Source: Phytophthora hibernalis
Lineage: Eukaryota > Oomycota > Peronosporomycetes > Peronosporales > Peronosporaceae
Assembly: GCA_012656075.1 (NCBI GenBank)
Contig: JAAKBF010000089.1
Span: 186,001-250,000, forward strand
DNA: 64,000 bases
Reading direction: 5' to 3'
Position numbers and translations under genes: made by a program. The notes under the pieces were generated by a model, which worked only from the letters and a program-made list of their open reading frames with translations, was not told the origin of the DNA and did no database searches. Numbering within the stretch: position 1 is the stretch's first letter; each line of letters starts with the position of its first letter. Below are positions 18,776-30,220 of this stretch, one piece after another.

Positions 18776-18989
18776 ATATTAAGGTTCAATGTATTAATAT
18801 ACCAACAGCATCAGTGTTATGCAGACAGGCTGGAGCGCGATAATAGGAAGCAAAAGACACTTGATTCTTCTTGTTATCTCCTCGCCTTCGACTGCGCTTC
18901 TTCTCCTTGAGTTCGTTCTGCTTCCAACTCTGCAAAATACAAACTGAGGATCTTTCTGGCCTACTGGGTTTCTGGCTGTTTATTGTTCT

Positions 18990-19274
18990 TTGGCCTTCGG
19001 TCCTGGTCCCAACTGCGAAGCTGCGCTGGACGTACCCACAACGTTGTCCTCGTCAGCGACATATGACCAGCATCTCAACAATCAGCACCCCCAAAATCTC
19101 AGAATCATTCCGAGGGTCGCAGCTAAGCAGCAATGCTTTCTTTGCGCCCAATACAAGAGCGTTGCTACCCATCTCGAGTTATCTAAGCGCTGTCCTGAGG
19201 AGTTTGTTCTGGCTCGGATCTATAAAACTTCGCAATTTTTGCTGCAAAGTACTCTGGTCACCAGAGTCTGGTGA
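18990..19274 (+). CDS. Small possible zinc-finger protein, unrecognised
   Basis: The 94-codon frame contains CFLCAQYKSVATH followed by LELSKRC, a C-x2-C-x9-H-x6-C pattern that would fit a small zinc finger. The rest is low in features. An overlapping frame from 18871 is hydrophobic at its start and lacks motifs. Neither has neighbours that suggest a function, so this could be a remnant of a transposon DNA-binding domain or chance. Confidence 0.25.
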   Translation: MAFGPGPNCEAALDVPTTLSSSATYDQHLNNQHPQNLRIIPRVAAKQQCFLCAQYKSVATHLELSKRCPEEFVLARIYKTSQFLLQSTLVTRVW

Positions 19275-19915
19275 ACTCTCAGATCAAAAACGATATGATG
19301 GGTTGATTCGCTCCTTGCCTGTAAATTTCAGATAGTGATAGAATTGTCAATCGAACAGCGAACGCTAGAGCTTTACCATCCTCTTCACCCGACGAGCGCT
19401 ATTTCAGATGAGCACTCCCCTCAGAGGGGGTCCCCTTCACGCACCATAATAATGCACCGTGAACACGAATTTGTCATTGTGGAAAGAAACAGCTTTCAAC
19501 GGGACAGAGTTACTGTGGCTACTGTCGCTGCAGAGAATTGCATTGAGAATTGAGAGCCTAAGGTTTTAATAAAATTCACGCTCTTAGATGAGTGCAGTCC
19601 CCCTTCAACGGCAAATACAACACCGGTACATACGTACACATGCCCTGTACAACGAACGATCCACTGCCGATGAATGATTTGCTAACCAAGTCGACGAGCT
19701 CAAAGCTTTTCAGTAATTTGAATGCTGTCTATAAAGTTTGACAAAACGAATGCAGCGAAGTCATTACATGTAACCCAGATTTAAAAAGGCGTTGATTTAC
19801 CGTTTGGGTTGCCGTGATAAACTTCTACTGACGTCTTCGAGACCGCTGTAATCTGTAACAATGCATGAACTCCTGTAATGCACGTGTCATAAGTTGTTTA
19901 GTGCCATGCCATGCC
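19275..19915. other. No gene seen
   Basis: Short frames here lack domains, composition or repeats that would support them. No terminal repeats or RNA genes were recognised. Confidence 0.4.
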
Positions 19916-20346
19916 TCAACGTATAGTACCGTTCATACACTTTGCTGCTGCTGCAGTGGATTCGGGCACTTGGTGCTCGCCAAAGTAGAGTCGCAAGAAG
20001 TGTAGATCGTAGACGGTATCGGGCGTCATCCAGAGCAGCCGAGCTTTGATTCGGATGGATTCACACACTTCTGGGTCGCTGACGTCGTTGTGCGTGATGA
20101 ACACGCGCAGATCTGCTTCACACCAGGAAATAATTCGTTAGTATTGCTGTAGCTAGCCCTCCAGTGACTCGTGCTATTGACTTCTTTCCGTCGATCGTGT
20201 CGATGACCTTGCGCTCATGCTGCCGCATTATCTTCTTCAGCTTCTTCAGTGGCGACTGGCAGCTCGCCGGCGGAAGTTGGACAGCGACGGAGCGTTATCC
20301 GCCACTGGCTTGCCGATCGAGTCTTTCTCGCGCCGCTTCGGTGGCA
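19916..20346 (-). pseudogene. Unrecognised gene scrap beside the Helitron
   Basis: On the minus strand a start MPPKRREKDSIG is followed, after a frame change, by a helical basic piece (KKIMRQHERKVIDTI) and, after a possible short intron with a TACTAAC branch-like site, by ADLRVFITHND and IRIKARLLW. The order of a charged helix and a LRVFI-x-N block followed by a RxxARLL block vaguely recalls BAF60/Swp73-type chromatin remodelling subunits, but the similarity is too weak to name it. It lies immediately outside the Helitron, so it may be a captured gene fragment. Confidence 0.3.
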
Positions 20347-20779
20347 TAGTTGTCAACAAATGGAGCTATGCAGTGCTAGCGTAAACGTGCGGAATGTGGA
20401 ATGCGGCTCGCCAAGACCGCGATGCGTTCGACACTGGGTGATACAGGGGACGAGATGGCCGTAGTGGACGATCATCGAGCGTTCAAACAGACTTCACTGA
20501 ACGTGACGGCCGGGTGCCACTAGAAATATGTAATATCGTGTGTGACCAGTACATTGAAGTGGATATGATGCAACGAGGTGCCCAAAGAGTCTGCTCGTTC
20601 CCAACGCATGCATGGTGTCGTGTCGCTTTGCCAAGCGTTTTTGACACTGTCAGCTTTGCTGTCTGCAGCCTCAGTTTTAGCGATATCCACAACGCGATTT
20701 GCTTGCTACTGGCTGCGTCCATGGCTCTTAGCGTCGACGAGAAGCGTGAGCGCCGTCGAATGGATGTGATTCGACACCC

Positions 20780-22127
20780 GTGAGACTGATGGCACGCGAT
20801 TGGAACGACAGCAACGTGATCGAGAGCGACATCGGCGTGCGTATTGTATTGGCTGTTAGTGACGACGAGCGACACCGGCGTGCGCATTCGACTGTGAGTG
20901 CCGACGAAGCAAGCCAACAATCAGTCGGTGAATTCAGTCGTGCTTGGTTAGACAGCGAGATTCCAAGACTCCACCCAGCGGCCAACCGTACGAAAGACAG
21001 AGGGCTACACGAACTAAGACTGGCACTAGGTCCATCCGGACTCGACGAGACGATTTGCGCAGTTTGTGACTGCTGCAAGCTCCGCAAGTCGATCCACATG
21101 ATTGCGATCATGGACTCGGACCGCGTTGAGCGAATGCGCTCTGGCAAGTGCTGGTGATAATTTGTCGGCAGCATTGCTTGCTGAGTACGACTGCTCTGAG
21201 ATGTTCGAAGAGCTGAGTGGAATTCTTCTTTCCAAGCGAGGCGTTCATCCAGATGGTTACGTGTAGGTGTGCGAGCAGTGTCACGCAAGCCTGGAAAAGC
21301 AAACGCTTCCGAAATTCGCCATCAAAAATGGTTTCTACAACGGCTCGTTACCTGATCAGTTTGCCGACGTTACCCATCCCGATCGTTTAATGACGCAGAT
21401 AGTGTCGATTATCGCGGTCACGAGAGTTATGCATGGCGGGGTGCATTCCTCCATTCGATCTCATTGCCTCGCGTTTGATTCAACTCCCGGCCCTGCGGCG
21501 ACGCGGCTGCCAACATCAGTTCGTGACGTTGTTTCATACCGTGTGGTCTTGGCGGGTCCATTCACTACAGAACAACACGCTCGGATAAGGAAAATGCACC
21601 TTGTTCGGCGCCAAGTTGTTGAAGACTTGCTCGTCTTCTATCGGGAGCAGAATCTAACCTACGAGGGCATTGCCATTGTCTGCTCTGGGGTCGCAGCTGA
21701 AACAGTAGCCGAGCTCTTCATTTGTGAGGAGATCAAAGCTAATGTCGAAGCTGATGATGTGGATGCGGAGAGTAATCGTGTAGACGGCGTCGCCGAGTTT
21801 GTGTGTGCTGATGCAGAAACCGACGTCGTTGAGCGTAGCGTGGGCTTCAATTCCGAGGATCGCGAGGTCGCTAAATCTGCATGTGTACGTGTTGCGGAAC
21901 TACCGACTAAGCGCACATCGCAACCTCAGTTTCTGGTTCGCCACTCCAGTCGGTTTGCAGCAAACGACAGGCCGGTGTTTGCCCGCATGTTGCCTTCCGT
22001 ATGGCAGATGCCATCCAAGCGAGCACCATCACATTCCAGAGTCATTAGATGCCTGCATCCGCCATTACAGCATGTTGAGCACGCGGAGGTTTGCGGAAGA
22101 CGAGCTTTTCATGCTGGTGTGCTTTGA
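20780..22127 (+). pseudogene. Helitron N-terminal zinc-finger region
   Basis: The first frame ends with ICAVCDCCKLRKS, a Cys-rich finger. The second, from 21267, opens with CEQCHASLEKQTLPKFAIKNGF, the block typical of the region ahead of Rep in Helitron proteins of protists, fungi and plants. It continues with a long acidic Val/Ala/Glu-rich stretch and ends at 22127 just before the Rep frame. A stop at 21155-21157 separates the two. These domains probably bind the element ends. Confidence 0.7.
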
Positions 22128-22145
22128 CGTTCTCTCCGTCCAAAA

Positions 22146-23989
22146 ATGGATCTACAAGTCGCGCTCAAATTCAAGCGCAATGCTGCCTTGTTTGAGCCCT
22201 ACAGTGCTATCACCGAAGACTCGTTGATAGAAGCTCTTCAGCAGAAACAACTGCGTCGCCAAGGCCGTACGACACCAAGTCACAACAACTCCTCTAGCGC
22301 GAGCAACTTTCTCAAGACTGTCGAGCTCAGTGGTGGTGTGATATGGGGCAGCGATGCCGAGCGAGCGCAGTGTCGCCGCCGAGCGTTTGCCTACCAGGCC
22401 CGATACGGCCAACCAGCTCTGTTTGTTACTCTGACACCGAACGTTGCCGAATCGTTCGTGGTGGCCCATTATGTGGGTATCACGTCAGTCGACACGCTCT
22501 TCGACGCCAATTTGGCTGACCTACCCAGACCGTCAGCACTCCATAGTGCCGGCCTGCGCAACGACGTGGTGTCCGCCCGCCTCTTCATGCGGAACATGGA
22601 GGCCTTTATCGAGCATGTGCTCGGTTTGTCGCCCATGCACATGAAGAACGAGCACTTCGACGGCCTTTTCGGCGATGTCACGGCCTACTTCGGGATGGTT
22701 GAGACGCAAGGCGGTGGTACGCTGCACGCTCCCATTATCGTCTGGCTTGTCAACGCGCCACCCAATACGGACGCATTCCAGTGTGCCGTGACCAAATATG
22801 GCGGCCAGTACTACCGGGACATTGCTGCCTACACCGACAGCATTGTTAGCACTTCGCTGCCGCTAAACGTGGCGGTGTCGAGCTGTCTGTTCTGCGCGTA
22901 CTCGCTTGCCGATCTGCGAGAACTACCAATACCGCCTGAAGTCTACGAGAAGCCCAACTCAGGTAGACGTATCACTCCGGGTGAACCGCTGCTTGCACAA
23001 TGCCCTCGATGCGCCGCAACGATGAGCTCTCAGCACGCGTTGAGACCTGTTCTTCTGCGACACCGACCATTGACGTGGCCGCCGCCAACGCGACCATACT
23101 CATCGGAAGAGCTTGGCGCTGCTGTGCAAATGGAAGTTCAATGTCGTGGAAAGATTGACGCCGCGAAGACCGCTGTCTTTCGTCGAGATATATTCTTGTC
23201 GACAATGAATGATGCCCACGATTCCAATGGCGATCACTTGCGAGCACTGAATGAGACTCCGAACCGACATGAGCAGCGCCATGATGATCCGTTTCGTAAC
23301 GATAACGTAGCTCGCGCTGTAGCAATGTTGCCTCCGTCGGTCGACGACGAGCGATGGATACCCAACGCTGTCGCATTTGCGGTATCCATACTCGTTTTCC
23401 TACTAAATCTTCACTGGTGGTTCCATGTCGGCAGTTGCTTCAAATCAGGTCGCGCATCGTCGCCAGGAAAATGTCGCTATGGATTTCCACGACCTCGTGC
23501 TACCCAGACGTCTTGTACTAGCGCTGTTGTCGAGATTTTTGACGAACGCCATTTGAGTACGTGAATGGCTTCAATAGCACAATGATGCTTACTTTCAAGT
23601 CTAACCACGACGTGCAAGTATTGATCGGCACACTAGAAGCACTGCTTCGCATCTACTACGCGATCAAGTATGTCACCAAGGCACAGAGTCTCATTGACTC
23701 GATAACTGCTGTTGCATTGGCTTCGTTTAAGCGACTCCGACTACGAGAGCTACAAGACGAGAGCGTCCAAGTCAATCGCTCCACTGTCGGGCACAGATCC
23801 GTTGCTTCTCTGGTCTTCGCGATAACCAATCGGCGCGAAATCGCTGGTTCGCTTGCGATGCTCTATCTGCTGCGTGGATCATGCGCCTACATGAGTGCTC
23901 CATGCACTTTGCTCCCTCTTAGCGATGTTTTGCATGAGGTGATCGAGCAAGACGCACACTCATGTGATCTAGTCGAGCTACGAGAGTAG
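22146..23989 (+). pseudogene. Helitron Rep (HUH-Y2 nuclease) domain
   Basis: Rep nicks one strand and moves it by rolling circle. The large frame has FVTLTPN, FGMVETQGGGTLHAPIIVW and a downstream CFxC-type block. The HUH position reads His-Ala-Pro, so the second catalytic His is lost. A frameshift near 23,562 moves to the frame with YVNGFNSTMML and IYYAIKYVTK, where the two catalytic Tyr (YAIKY) are present. The protein is therefore broken and probably cannot bind its metal ion properly. Confidence 0.88.
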
Positions 23990-24045
23990 CTCTAGCGTTA
24001 CTTTCCGAGCAGCCTCTTTCCTAGAGACTATGTTTTCGACCTTCA

Positions 24046-24831
24046 GTGCTAGGCTCCCTTTGCCTCTACCAGTTTGCTATGAAGTACTTTCGGCGAAAAC
24101 TAACCCAGTCAACAGCAGCATCCAACCTATTTTTTCCTGGCCACCCACTGCATAGCTCATTTTGCGCTGGATACCATCAGGCAGAAGTCGTTCCGGTCGT
24201 CACTGGTGTGCGCATGCCATACTTGGACTCCGAAACACCTCGGGAGCTCGTCGTCAAGCGCAGCCAATGCGCGCTCGTACTGTTCAAACCCTTTCGAAGC
24301 GTCCTGGACCTAGTCAGCGATTCGACGTGCGAGGCGGCGTGGATCAACGCGTACTTCCTATGGGAATCCACGCGAACGATCTTTGTCCGCGAGATCATGG
24401 CTAATATGGACGACTACTATCGCGCAAGGATACAAGCAAAAGAAGAATACGATAACACCGAGCTGGACGATGAAGCTGACAGTGACGAAATCATCGGTAC
24501 CCGCAGTGATGTTGAAGCAGCAATTGACGAAATTGCATATGCCGATGTGACTTCTGCTGACGCTAGAGTCAACGACTCATTTCTTCTACTTGATGAAAAT
24601 GCTGTCAGTAGTGCAAGCGAGTCGAGGTTGCCAGTCTTCCCGACTTTAAAGTCTGACTCAATCACATCATGCACCGTGTACCAAGAGCGCTTGCTTGCGA
24701 GTGCACACAGTAAAGTCGACAGCTCGATTCATTTAACCCATAACGAGCGTGTACTGGATATACCAATCAACGAACTAAAGCAATGGGTGAAGGATTCGGC
24801 AACCGACGAAGCTGAGTCTTCACCGACCTAG
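24046..24831 (+). pseudogene. Helitron Rep-helicase linker
   Basis: The 261-codon frame starts with LYQFAMKYFRR and includes NLFFPGHPLHSSFCAGYH, blocks normally found between Rep and helicase in Helitron proteins. The middle is strongly acidic. It has no separate known function and would be read as part of a single polypeptide in an intact element. Confidence 0.7.
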
Positions 24832-24858
24832 CGAACCGCTAATGAAGGACCTGTCGAC

Positions 24859-26635
24859 GTGATTGAGCTCATTCAACGCACACTAGACTCGGATCGCGAG
24901 TGGTTGCCGCCGAGCGAGCAGCATGACGGTCTACCACTATGCCCGTACTCGACCATCAGCAATGTCTCCAGAGCATGCAAGCTCAATCAACGTCAGCATG
25001 TCGCCTTCTCCCTCGTCGCAACTGCGCTACTTGAATGCTTCAAGCAGCAAGAACACGCCAATACCCACGAATCGGCTCGATACCGAACCAATGCTTTCAA
25101 GTCGCGGCTACGAGACGATCAGCTGCTCATGTTCCTCGGCGGCACTGGTGGCACTGGCAAAAGCCGCGTCGTCGACGCCATCGATGCATTCAGCTCGAGC
25201 TGGCATCGCAGCAATTGCTTTGTAAAACGGCACTTACTGGAAAAGCGGCCACGCTCATCGTTGGACGTACGCTCGCGAGTTGCATGGTCCGACTAGAGCA
25301 ACAAACAAATGGCACCACTGGATGTCCTCGTCATCGACGAGGTCTCCATGATGAGCAAGTCCAAATGGCTGAAACTCGACAAGCTACTGCGCCGCTACAT
25401 GCAGGTCGAGAACGTCCCGCTCGATGGCATTCACGTCGTGCTGGTTGGTTATTTTCGTCAGATGCCGCCAGTGTAATCAGACCCCATTTACGTCGACCCC
25501 GTCAACAAAACGAAGCCGAGCACAGCCGACGAGGAAGGCTTCGAGCTGTGGCGAAAGATTACGACGGTCGTGGTTCTTGAGGTGTCCGTGCGCTTCCGCA
25601 ACGACCCCGAGTGGCCGGAACGCTCGATTGGGAGTATGGACCCCTGAATTCATAGACATGATTAACGCGCGCGTTATCCAGGGCATCGAGCACGACGCCA
25701 CTCAGTCGCTGCAAGACGAACTTGGAGCCTCGGCCGTATTCGTGACGCCTGAGAATGCAACTCGCTTGGACATAAACAATGCATTCGTCACGAAGACCGC
25801 GTCGATGCTGCTCACCAACGTATACCCCGTTCGCGTGGTGGCCAACTTCAAAGGCGCGCTCAACGACTTGAGCCAGAGCGACCTCCGATACGTACTCAGT
25901 CTGCCCGACAACCGCTTTGGCAGGATGGCACCGTACCTTGACCTGATCGACGGCATGCCAATCCAGTTTACCCAGAACGTCACCACCGTTAAGGTCGTCA
26001 CGAATGACACACTCGGGCATCTCGAGTACGGTCACTTCCACGCTGGGACACAGTTTCAACTCATTCGCGATGAAGCGACTGGCACAATCGTACAGATACC
26101 GAGCCGGCCACCTGACTACGCCATGTTCCGAGTCCCGAGACCACAGGCAACAGCAATCCGGTCAGGCGTTGACCCCGAATTGTTTCCTGTTTTCTTTACA
26201 ACTGAGGCCTACTATAAGATGACTATCAAACTCGCGGTGGTGCTGAACGGCCAGCCTCGCTCCATCACGGTGCGACCGCAGCAATTCCCGTTCGTCTGCG
26301 TAGTCGGTTCGACGGTATACAAAGTGCAAGAGGAAACACTCGACTCCGTGGTCGTGACGGACTGGAAATCAACTCAGATAGTGATCAATAAGCCCCAGCA
26401 AACGTACTTTCTCGTTTCACGGGTGACTACGCGGCATTGATGGATCGCAATGGCACCAATGACAGCAAAGCTTGCACCATGGTCCAAGCCGCCCACACAC
26501 GCACTACAAGAAGAACAACGACTTCAGCACCTAAGTGATCTCACGCTAGCGGGTTTCCACCTGCCAGTGACCACCGCCAACGTGACCGATACTTCGATGG
26601 AAATAGTCTTCAATCCCGAAAGGGAAAACCTATAA
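24859..26635 (+). pseudogene. Helitron Pif1-type helicase
   Basis: Walker A is intact (MFLGGTGGTGKSRVVDA). Frameshifts near 25,230 and 25,290 lead to TALTGKAATLIVG and LDVLVIDEVSMMS (Walker B). The next block, usually G-D-F-x-Q-L-P-P-V, reads GYFRQMPPV, so a conserved Asp is Tyr. A stop follows at 25,474-25,476. The C-terminal part keeps the block QTYFLVSRVTTR near 26,430 and a final piece in another frame to 26635 with HALQEEQRLQHL. It is clearly dead. Confidence 0.88.
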
Positions 26636-28235
26636 ATCATCTAGCTAGCCAGCACCTAGCATGAACACAAATGTAAGCAACCAACACCATGCATTGTGAA
26701 TGAACGCACACAAAACCCTACCTGATGCTCGCACATCTTGCGGTAGACGACCCCACGCACGAAATGATCACACGAATCCGACCTATTCCCGTCCTTGATT
26801 CGCCGTCTACCACTGTACCCATATGCACTCGCAGGCTTCTGTTCACGGCTTGTCGTTCCCGTCAACCACCCCGTCATCGCTCCTCTGCTGCGAGCAGCAG
26901 AGGTATCCCGTCCGTCCATCCGTGCGCCCGCCAACCACCCGCCAACTCGCCCGCAAATGCCGCGCGTGCGCGCACACAGACGTATGAAGCGTCGACGTCC
27001 ACTCGCCAATCGCCCGCCAACCCGCCCCGCGTATGGCGAATGGCTCCAGAACTGAAACGGCACTCCTCCAGGTCGCTCGAATGTGTCAATCACCCAAAAA
27101 CGCAAAACCAAAAATGTTGTTCGATTACAGAGACATTTCACCACTACGCCAAACGATAGTTCTTCGAACTACAAAATCACCGCGTGAAATGTGTCGTTAC
27201 CGAAATATGACTGGAAAAATAGATTTCTACTGGGAGGGATACTGTGGCATTTTTATCTTCATGGTACGTCAGTAAGCAGCGGGTTTGGTGTTTCGTAGTT
27301 CGACGTTGAAACGTAACTTTACTTTAGTTGCCTATTCACCATTAATTGGCAAGTAGATTGAGCAGTTCATGGTTTGTGGTGGGTAAAACTTCGTTGTATT
27401 GGCGAATGATAATTTTGGTTAAAGATAAGCACTACAAGTGAGTATCAATGGACGAATAGTTCCAGCTGCAATGCTTGGTGAGTGGCTTTAAAAGGGTTGA
27501 ACACATCTAATTTAGCTAGAAGAGTTGGCCGTTTTTTAATGGAAGTTGCTAGTGGTACAAAACAGGAAGGATGGTCAAATGTATTTTACGCTGGTCAATT
27601 ATGGAAATTACCAAATCTCGTTTTTCAAAAATCGTGCGCGCGGCTGCCACCCAACTCATTATCGATTCTCCCGCTTCGCAGCACAGTCGCCCCCTCCGTC
27701 CGAGCTACACGCGTGAGGCTGACGCTACACTCCTCGCACCGCCGCTGCCTCTGCTGCTCGTACGTCTACAAACAACGACGGAAAAAGACGACCTTGACAG
27801 GTGTTAACACTGATAGTATAGAAAAGATAACGTGGGCGACTGAAAAAGACGACGTCAGGTATAATGCATTCGGATTGGTTAATACTAAATTTAAAAATCA
27901 AAAACAAAAACGACTAATAATTAGTAATCAAAAGGCAGGCGTAGCAAGTGAAAGTGCATCTCTCTTCTTGTAGGAAGCTTGCTGTCCCATTTGAAAATGA
28001 GAGCATACCGAGCTTCCCACACCCGGACTATCGTCTGTCACCAGTCATTTTATTAGAGTCCACAACTTTTTCGTCTGTCACCGGTCATTTTATTAGAGTC
28101 CACAACTTTTTTGATTGGGTAAAATTAATGTATGGACGACAAAACATTACAAAATGAAGTCGTCTTTTTGTGTCGTACGTATTTTCCGTCGTTATTTGGA
28201 CCGCTTAATGCTCGTATTACCTAAGTGATGAATGC
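26636..28235. other. Flank of the Helitron; no gene seen
   Basis: A perfect 9-bp hairpin CCTCTGCTG-CGAG-CAGCAGAGG lies at 26882-26903 but is not followed by CTRR. GTAGTTCGA words occur in opposite orientation near 27,167 and 27,290. From about 27,100 the base composition becomes AT-rich. Frames such as the one near 27,480-27,970 have no domain. A 40-bp tandem pair near 28,031 is listed separately. Confidence 0.45.
28031..28110 (+). repeat. Two 40-bp tandem copies
   Basis: TCGTCTGTCACCAGTCATTT begins the first copy. The second follows directly and differs by a single A to G change. The identity suggests a recent local duplication. No function is visible. Confidence 0.92.
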
Positions 28236-29095
28236 TGTGGTGTTGGGTCGCTCGGTCGCCAGTCGGCAAGGTTGCCCTTGCTGAAAGAAAGTGACCGGCG
28301 TGCCCTGATTGGCGGATTACATTTCCCGCGCCACAGTGACTACGATAGTTTAGTGACCGAGGTCTCGGTTGGGTATAATAAGTTTTAAACCCTCGTTTGT
28401 ACTCATGTCAGTTTCGTACCCTCGGTCTTATAGAGCCGGATACAGGATCACATACTGGGATCTGTTCACACTGAATATTTGTATTTACGTATAGGACTAG
28501 CTATTGGATTGACTACAGAGGCTCTCAGAGCCATAGATCAACAGAAATAAATCAGCAGTCTTCCTTCCAAGTCACCAAGGGTTAAATCCGTCTTCGGTAA
28601 GTCTAGCTAGCTTATCTTAGGGTCTGGATACGCTCGGCTTGTGGGATGCTGGTCAGCGAGCCCAAGGTACATTGAACCGATTGTTTGTTGCTGGTCAGTC
28701 CAAGAGATTGGAGTGGCCGAGTGTTGGGAGCGACGAGAAACGTCGTTCACCATATATTATAGTGGAACCGAGTGTTGCATACATATTTTACTACCCGCCG
28801 AGGTTTTACCTTGGCAAACCCGTATTAGGCTTGACGGCCGGTACCCTTGACTGCGGGGATTCGCGCGAAAGCACAATATTGCATACTAGCCCTCGCTCGT
28901 GGCTAGTCGTGCAGGTTATGGGGTTGGCCTAATACAACCTAGGTGTACAGAGGGCTCACATCCAACCCGGCGTAAGGGATCGTTCCTGGTCTTCAGGTTT
29001 GATCCAACGCTCGTTGACCTGACAAGGGAAGCGAGTGTTGTCGGTGGGACTCATATCATTTGGTAGTGAGAACTTCTGCGTGATCCTATGCGACA
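28236..29095 (+). repeat. Solo LTR of Ty3 family B with target-site duplication
   Basis: The 860-bp block is about 90% alike, in the same orientation, to the 3' LTR of family B at 60,888-61,739. It starts TGTGGT and ends GCGACA, and the ATGC on its left (28232-28235) is repeated on its right (29096-29099), or AATGC if the last A is shared. No element body adjoins it, so it is a solo LTR left by recombination between two LTRs. A CATATATTATAG stretch near 28,752 could be its TATA box. The LTR also has the ACCGAG word of family B. Confidence 0.88.
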
Positions 29096-29637
29096 ATGCT
29101 TACTCGTGTCTATACAGAGGCCTCAGAGAGACCGTTTGTAACCGAAGGAGAGCGGAGGTCTGCAATGGGCGGCGCGTGGGCCGGCGTAGTCGCCCTCACA
29201 AGGAGGTATTTATTTTCCTAGAAACCGCGCCTGGACGAAGCCGATGACTTAGAGTAAGGCGCAAGGGGTGGGGCAGGACGCGATGAGGCGCCCCCCGCTG
29301 CGCCGTCGTTAAGTCCACAGGCGAGAGCCAACGCGTGCGTGTCCGCCCCGTGCCCGCCTCGCCCCTTCCCGTCTCGTTAGATGCATCTTTGATTGTAAAA
29401 ATAAAAACCCGGATACGTTTTACAAGACGGCTACCATGATATGCTCGTATACACTAGAGATGGCGTAGATCGAAGGCACGGTGCCGCGCGAGCACTAGCT
29501 TCGTGCGCTCAGACAACGTCGCCTGAACGGCTCTCAGTATCAATGGACCAATGGACGGACGCCACTGCGAGCCGTTTGCGCAACCTTGAACTTACAGCTT
29601 CGACGTCCATAAGAAAATCTCGATGAGACCTCCCGTT
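29096..29637. other. No gene seen
   Basis: This GC-rich stretch shares no visible sequence with the neighbouring LTR. A 61-codon frame at 29441-29626 has no recognisable domain. The stretch was contiguous with the left flank of the solo LTR before that insertion. Confidence 0.4.
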
Positions 29638-30220
29638 TCATGAGCTCACAGGAGAACCAACTGGTGACGGCTGAGAAGTAGACAGCGAACAACTGGTCTG
29701 ACTCGGCGGGACTCCAAGCTCAATATCAACAGAAGGGATGATTCCCGTAACCTTCGGCGAAGCTGGACTGGGCGAACCATCCAAAGCATCTTCGTCAAGA
29801 ACGTCCAACTCGGCGAGAACAGCCGGAGTAATGCAAGCAGAATTCTTTGCTGCTGCTCGAGAAGGGAGACGTCGAGGAGAGCCGAGAGAAAGAGGTACCA
29901 TGGGGCTAGTCGAAGCCGGAACGGAGACTACGGAACTCAGCGAAGGAGTCGCCACGGTAGTAGACGAACTCGACGAGACCACTGCTGGAGGCGACTATAT
30001 CGACGAGTCAGTGGAGGCCACAGATCCAGATGCTGGACTCGGCGAAGAACTTATACGACCGAGTGAAGAGCTCGTGGCCAGAGATAAACTCACCAAAACA
30101 GCTGACGAACTCGCCAAGTCCGGATCAACGGAGCTCGACGAGTCTGCCCCGAGATCTGGTGACTCGTCGACGTGAGCCTCAGCCTCATTAACTTCGACCT
30201 GAACCTCGTCGTGGGGGGAC

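Larger units (their letters stand above)
20464..26635 (+). mobile_element. Helitron, autonomous type, decayed
   Basis: In order there are zinc-finger frames, a Rep domain with the two-Tyr motif, a linker and a Pif1-type helicase, the make-up of a RepHel protein. It is broken by several frameshifts and has lost key residues. I could not find a convincing TC 5' end, or a 3' hairpin followed by CTRR, so the outer borders are approximate. Confidence 0.85.

Noticed and set aside
26882..26903. Perfect hairpin CCTCTGCTG-CGAG-CAGCAGAGG as the Helitron 3' end
   Set aside because: It is not followed by CTRR within the expected ~10 bases and lies 250 bases past the last helicase codon without other support.
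28241..29095. LTR start at TGTTGGG instead of TGTGGT
   Set aside because: The 3' LTR of family B is colinear up to TGTGGT, a purine tract directly precedes that point, and the target duplication fits only the earlier start.
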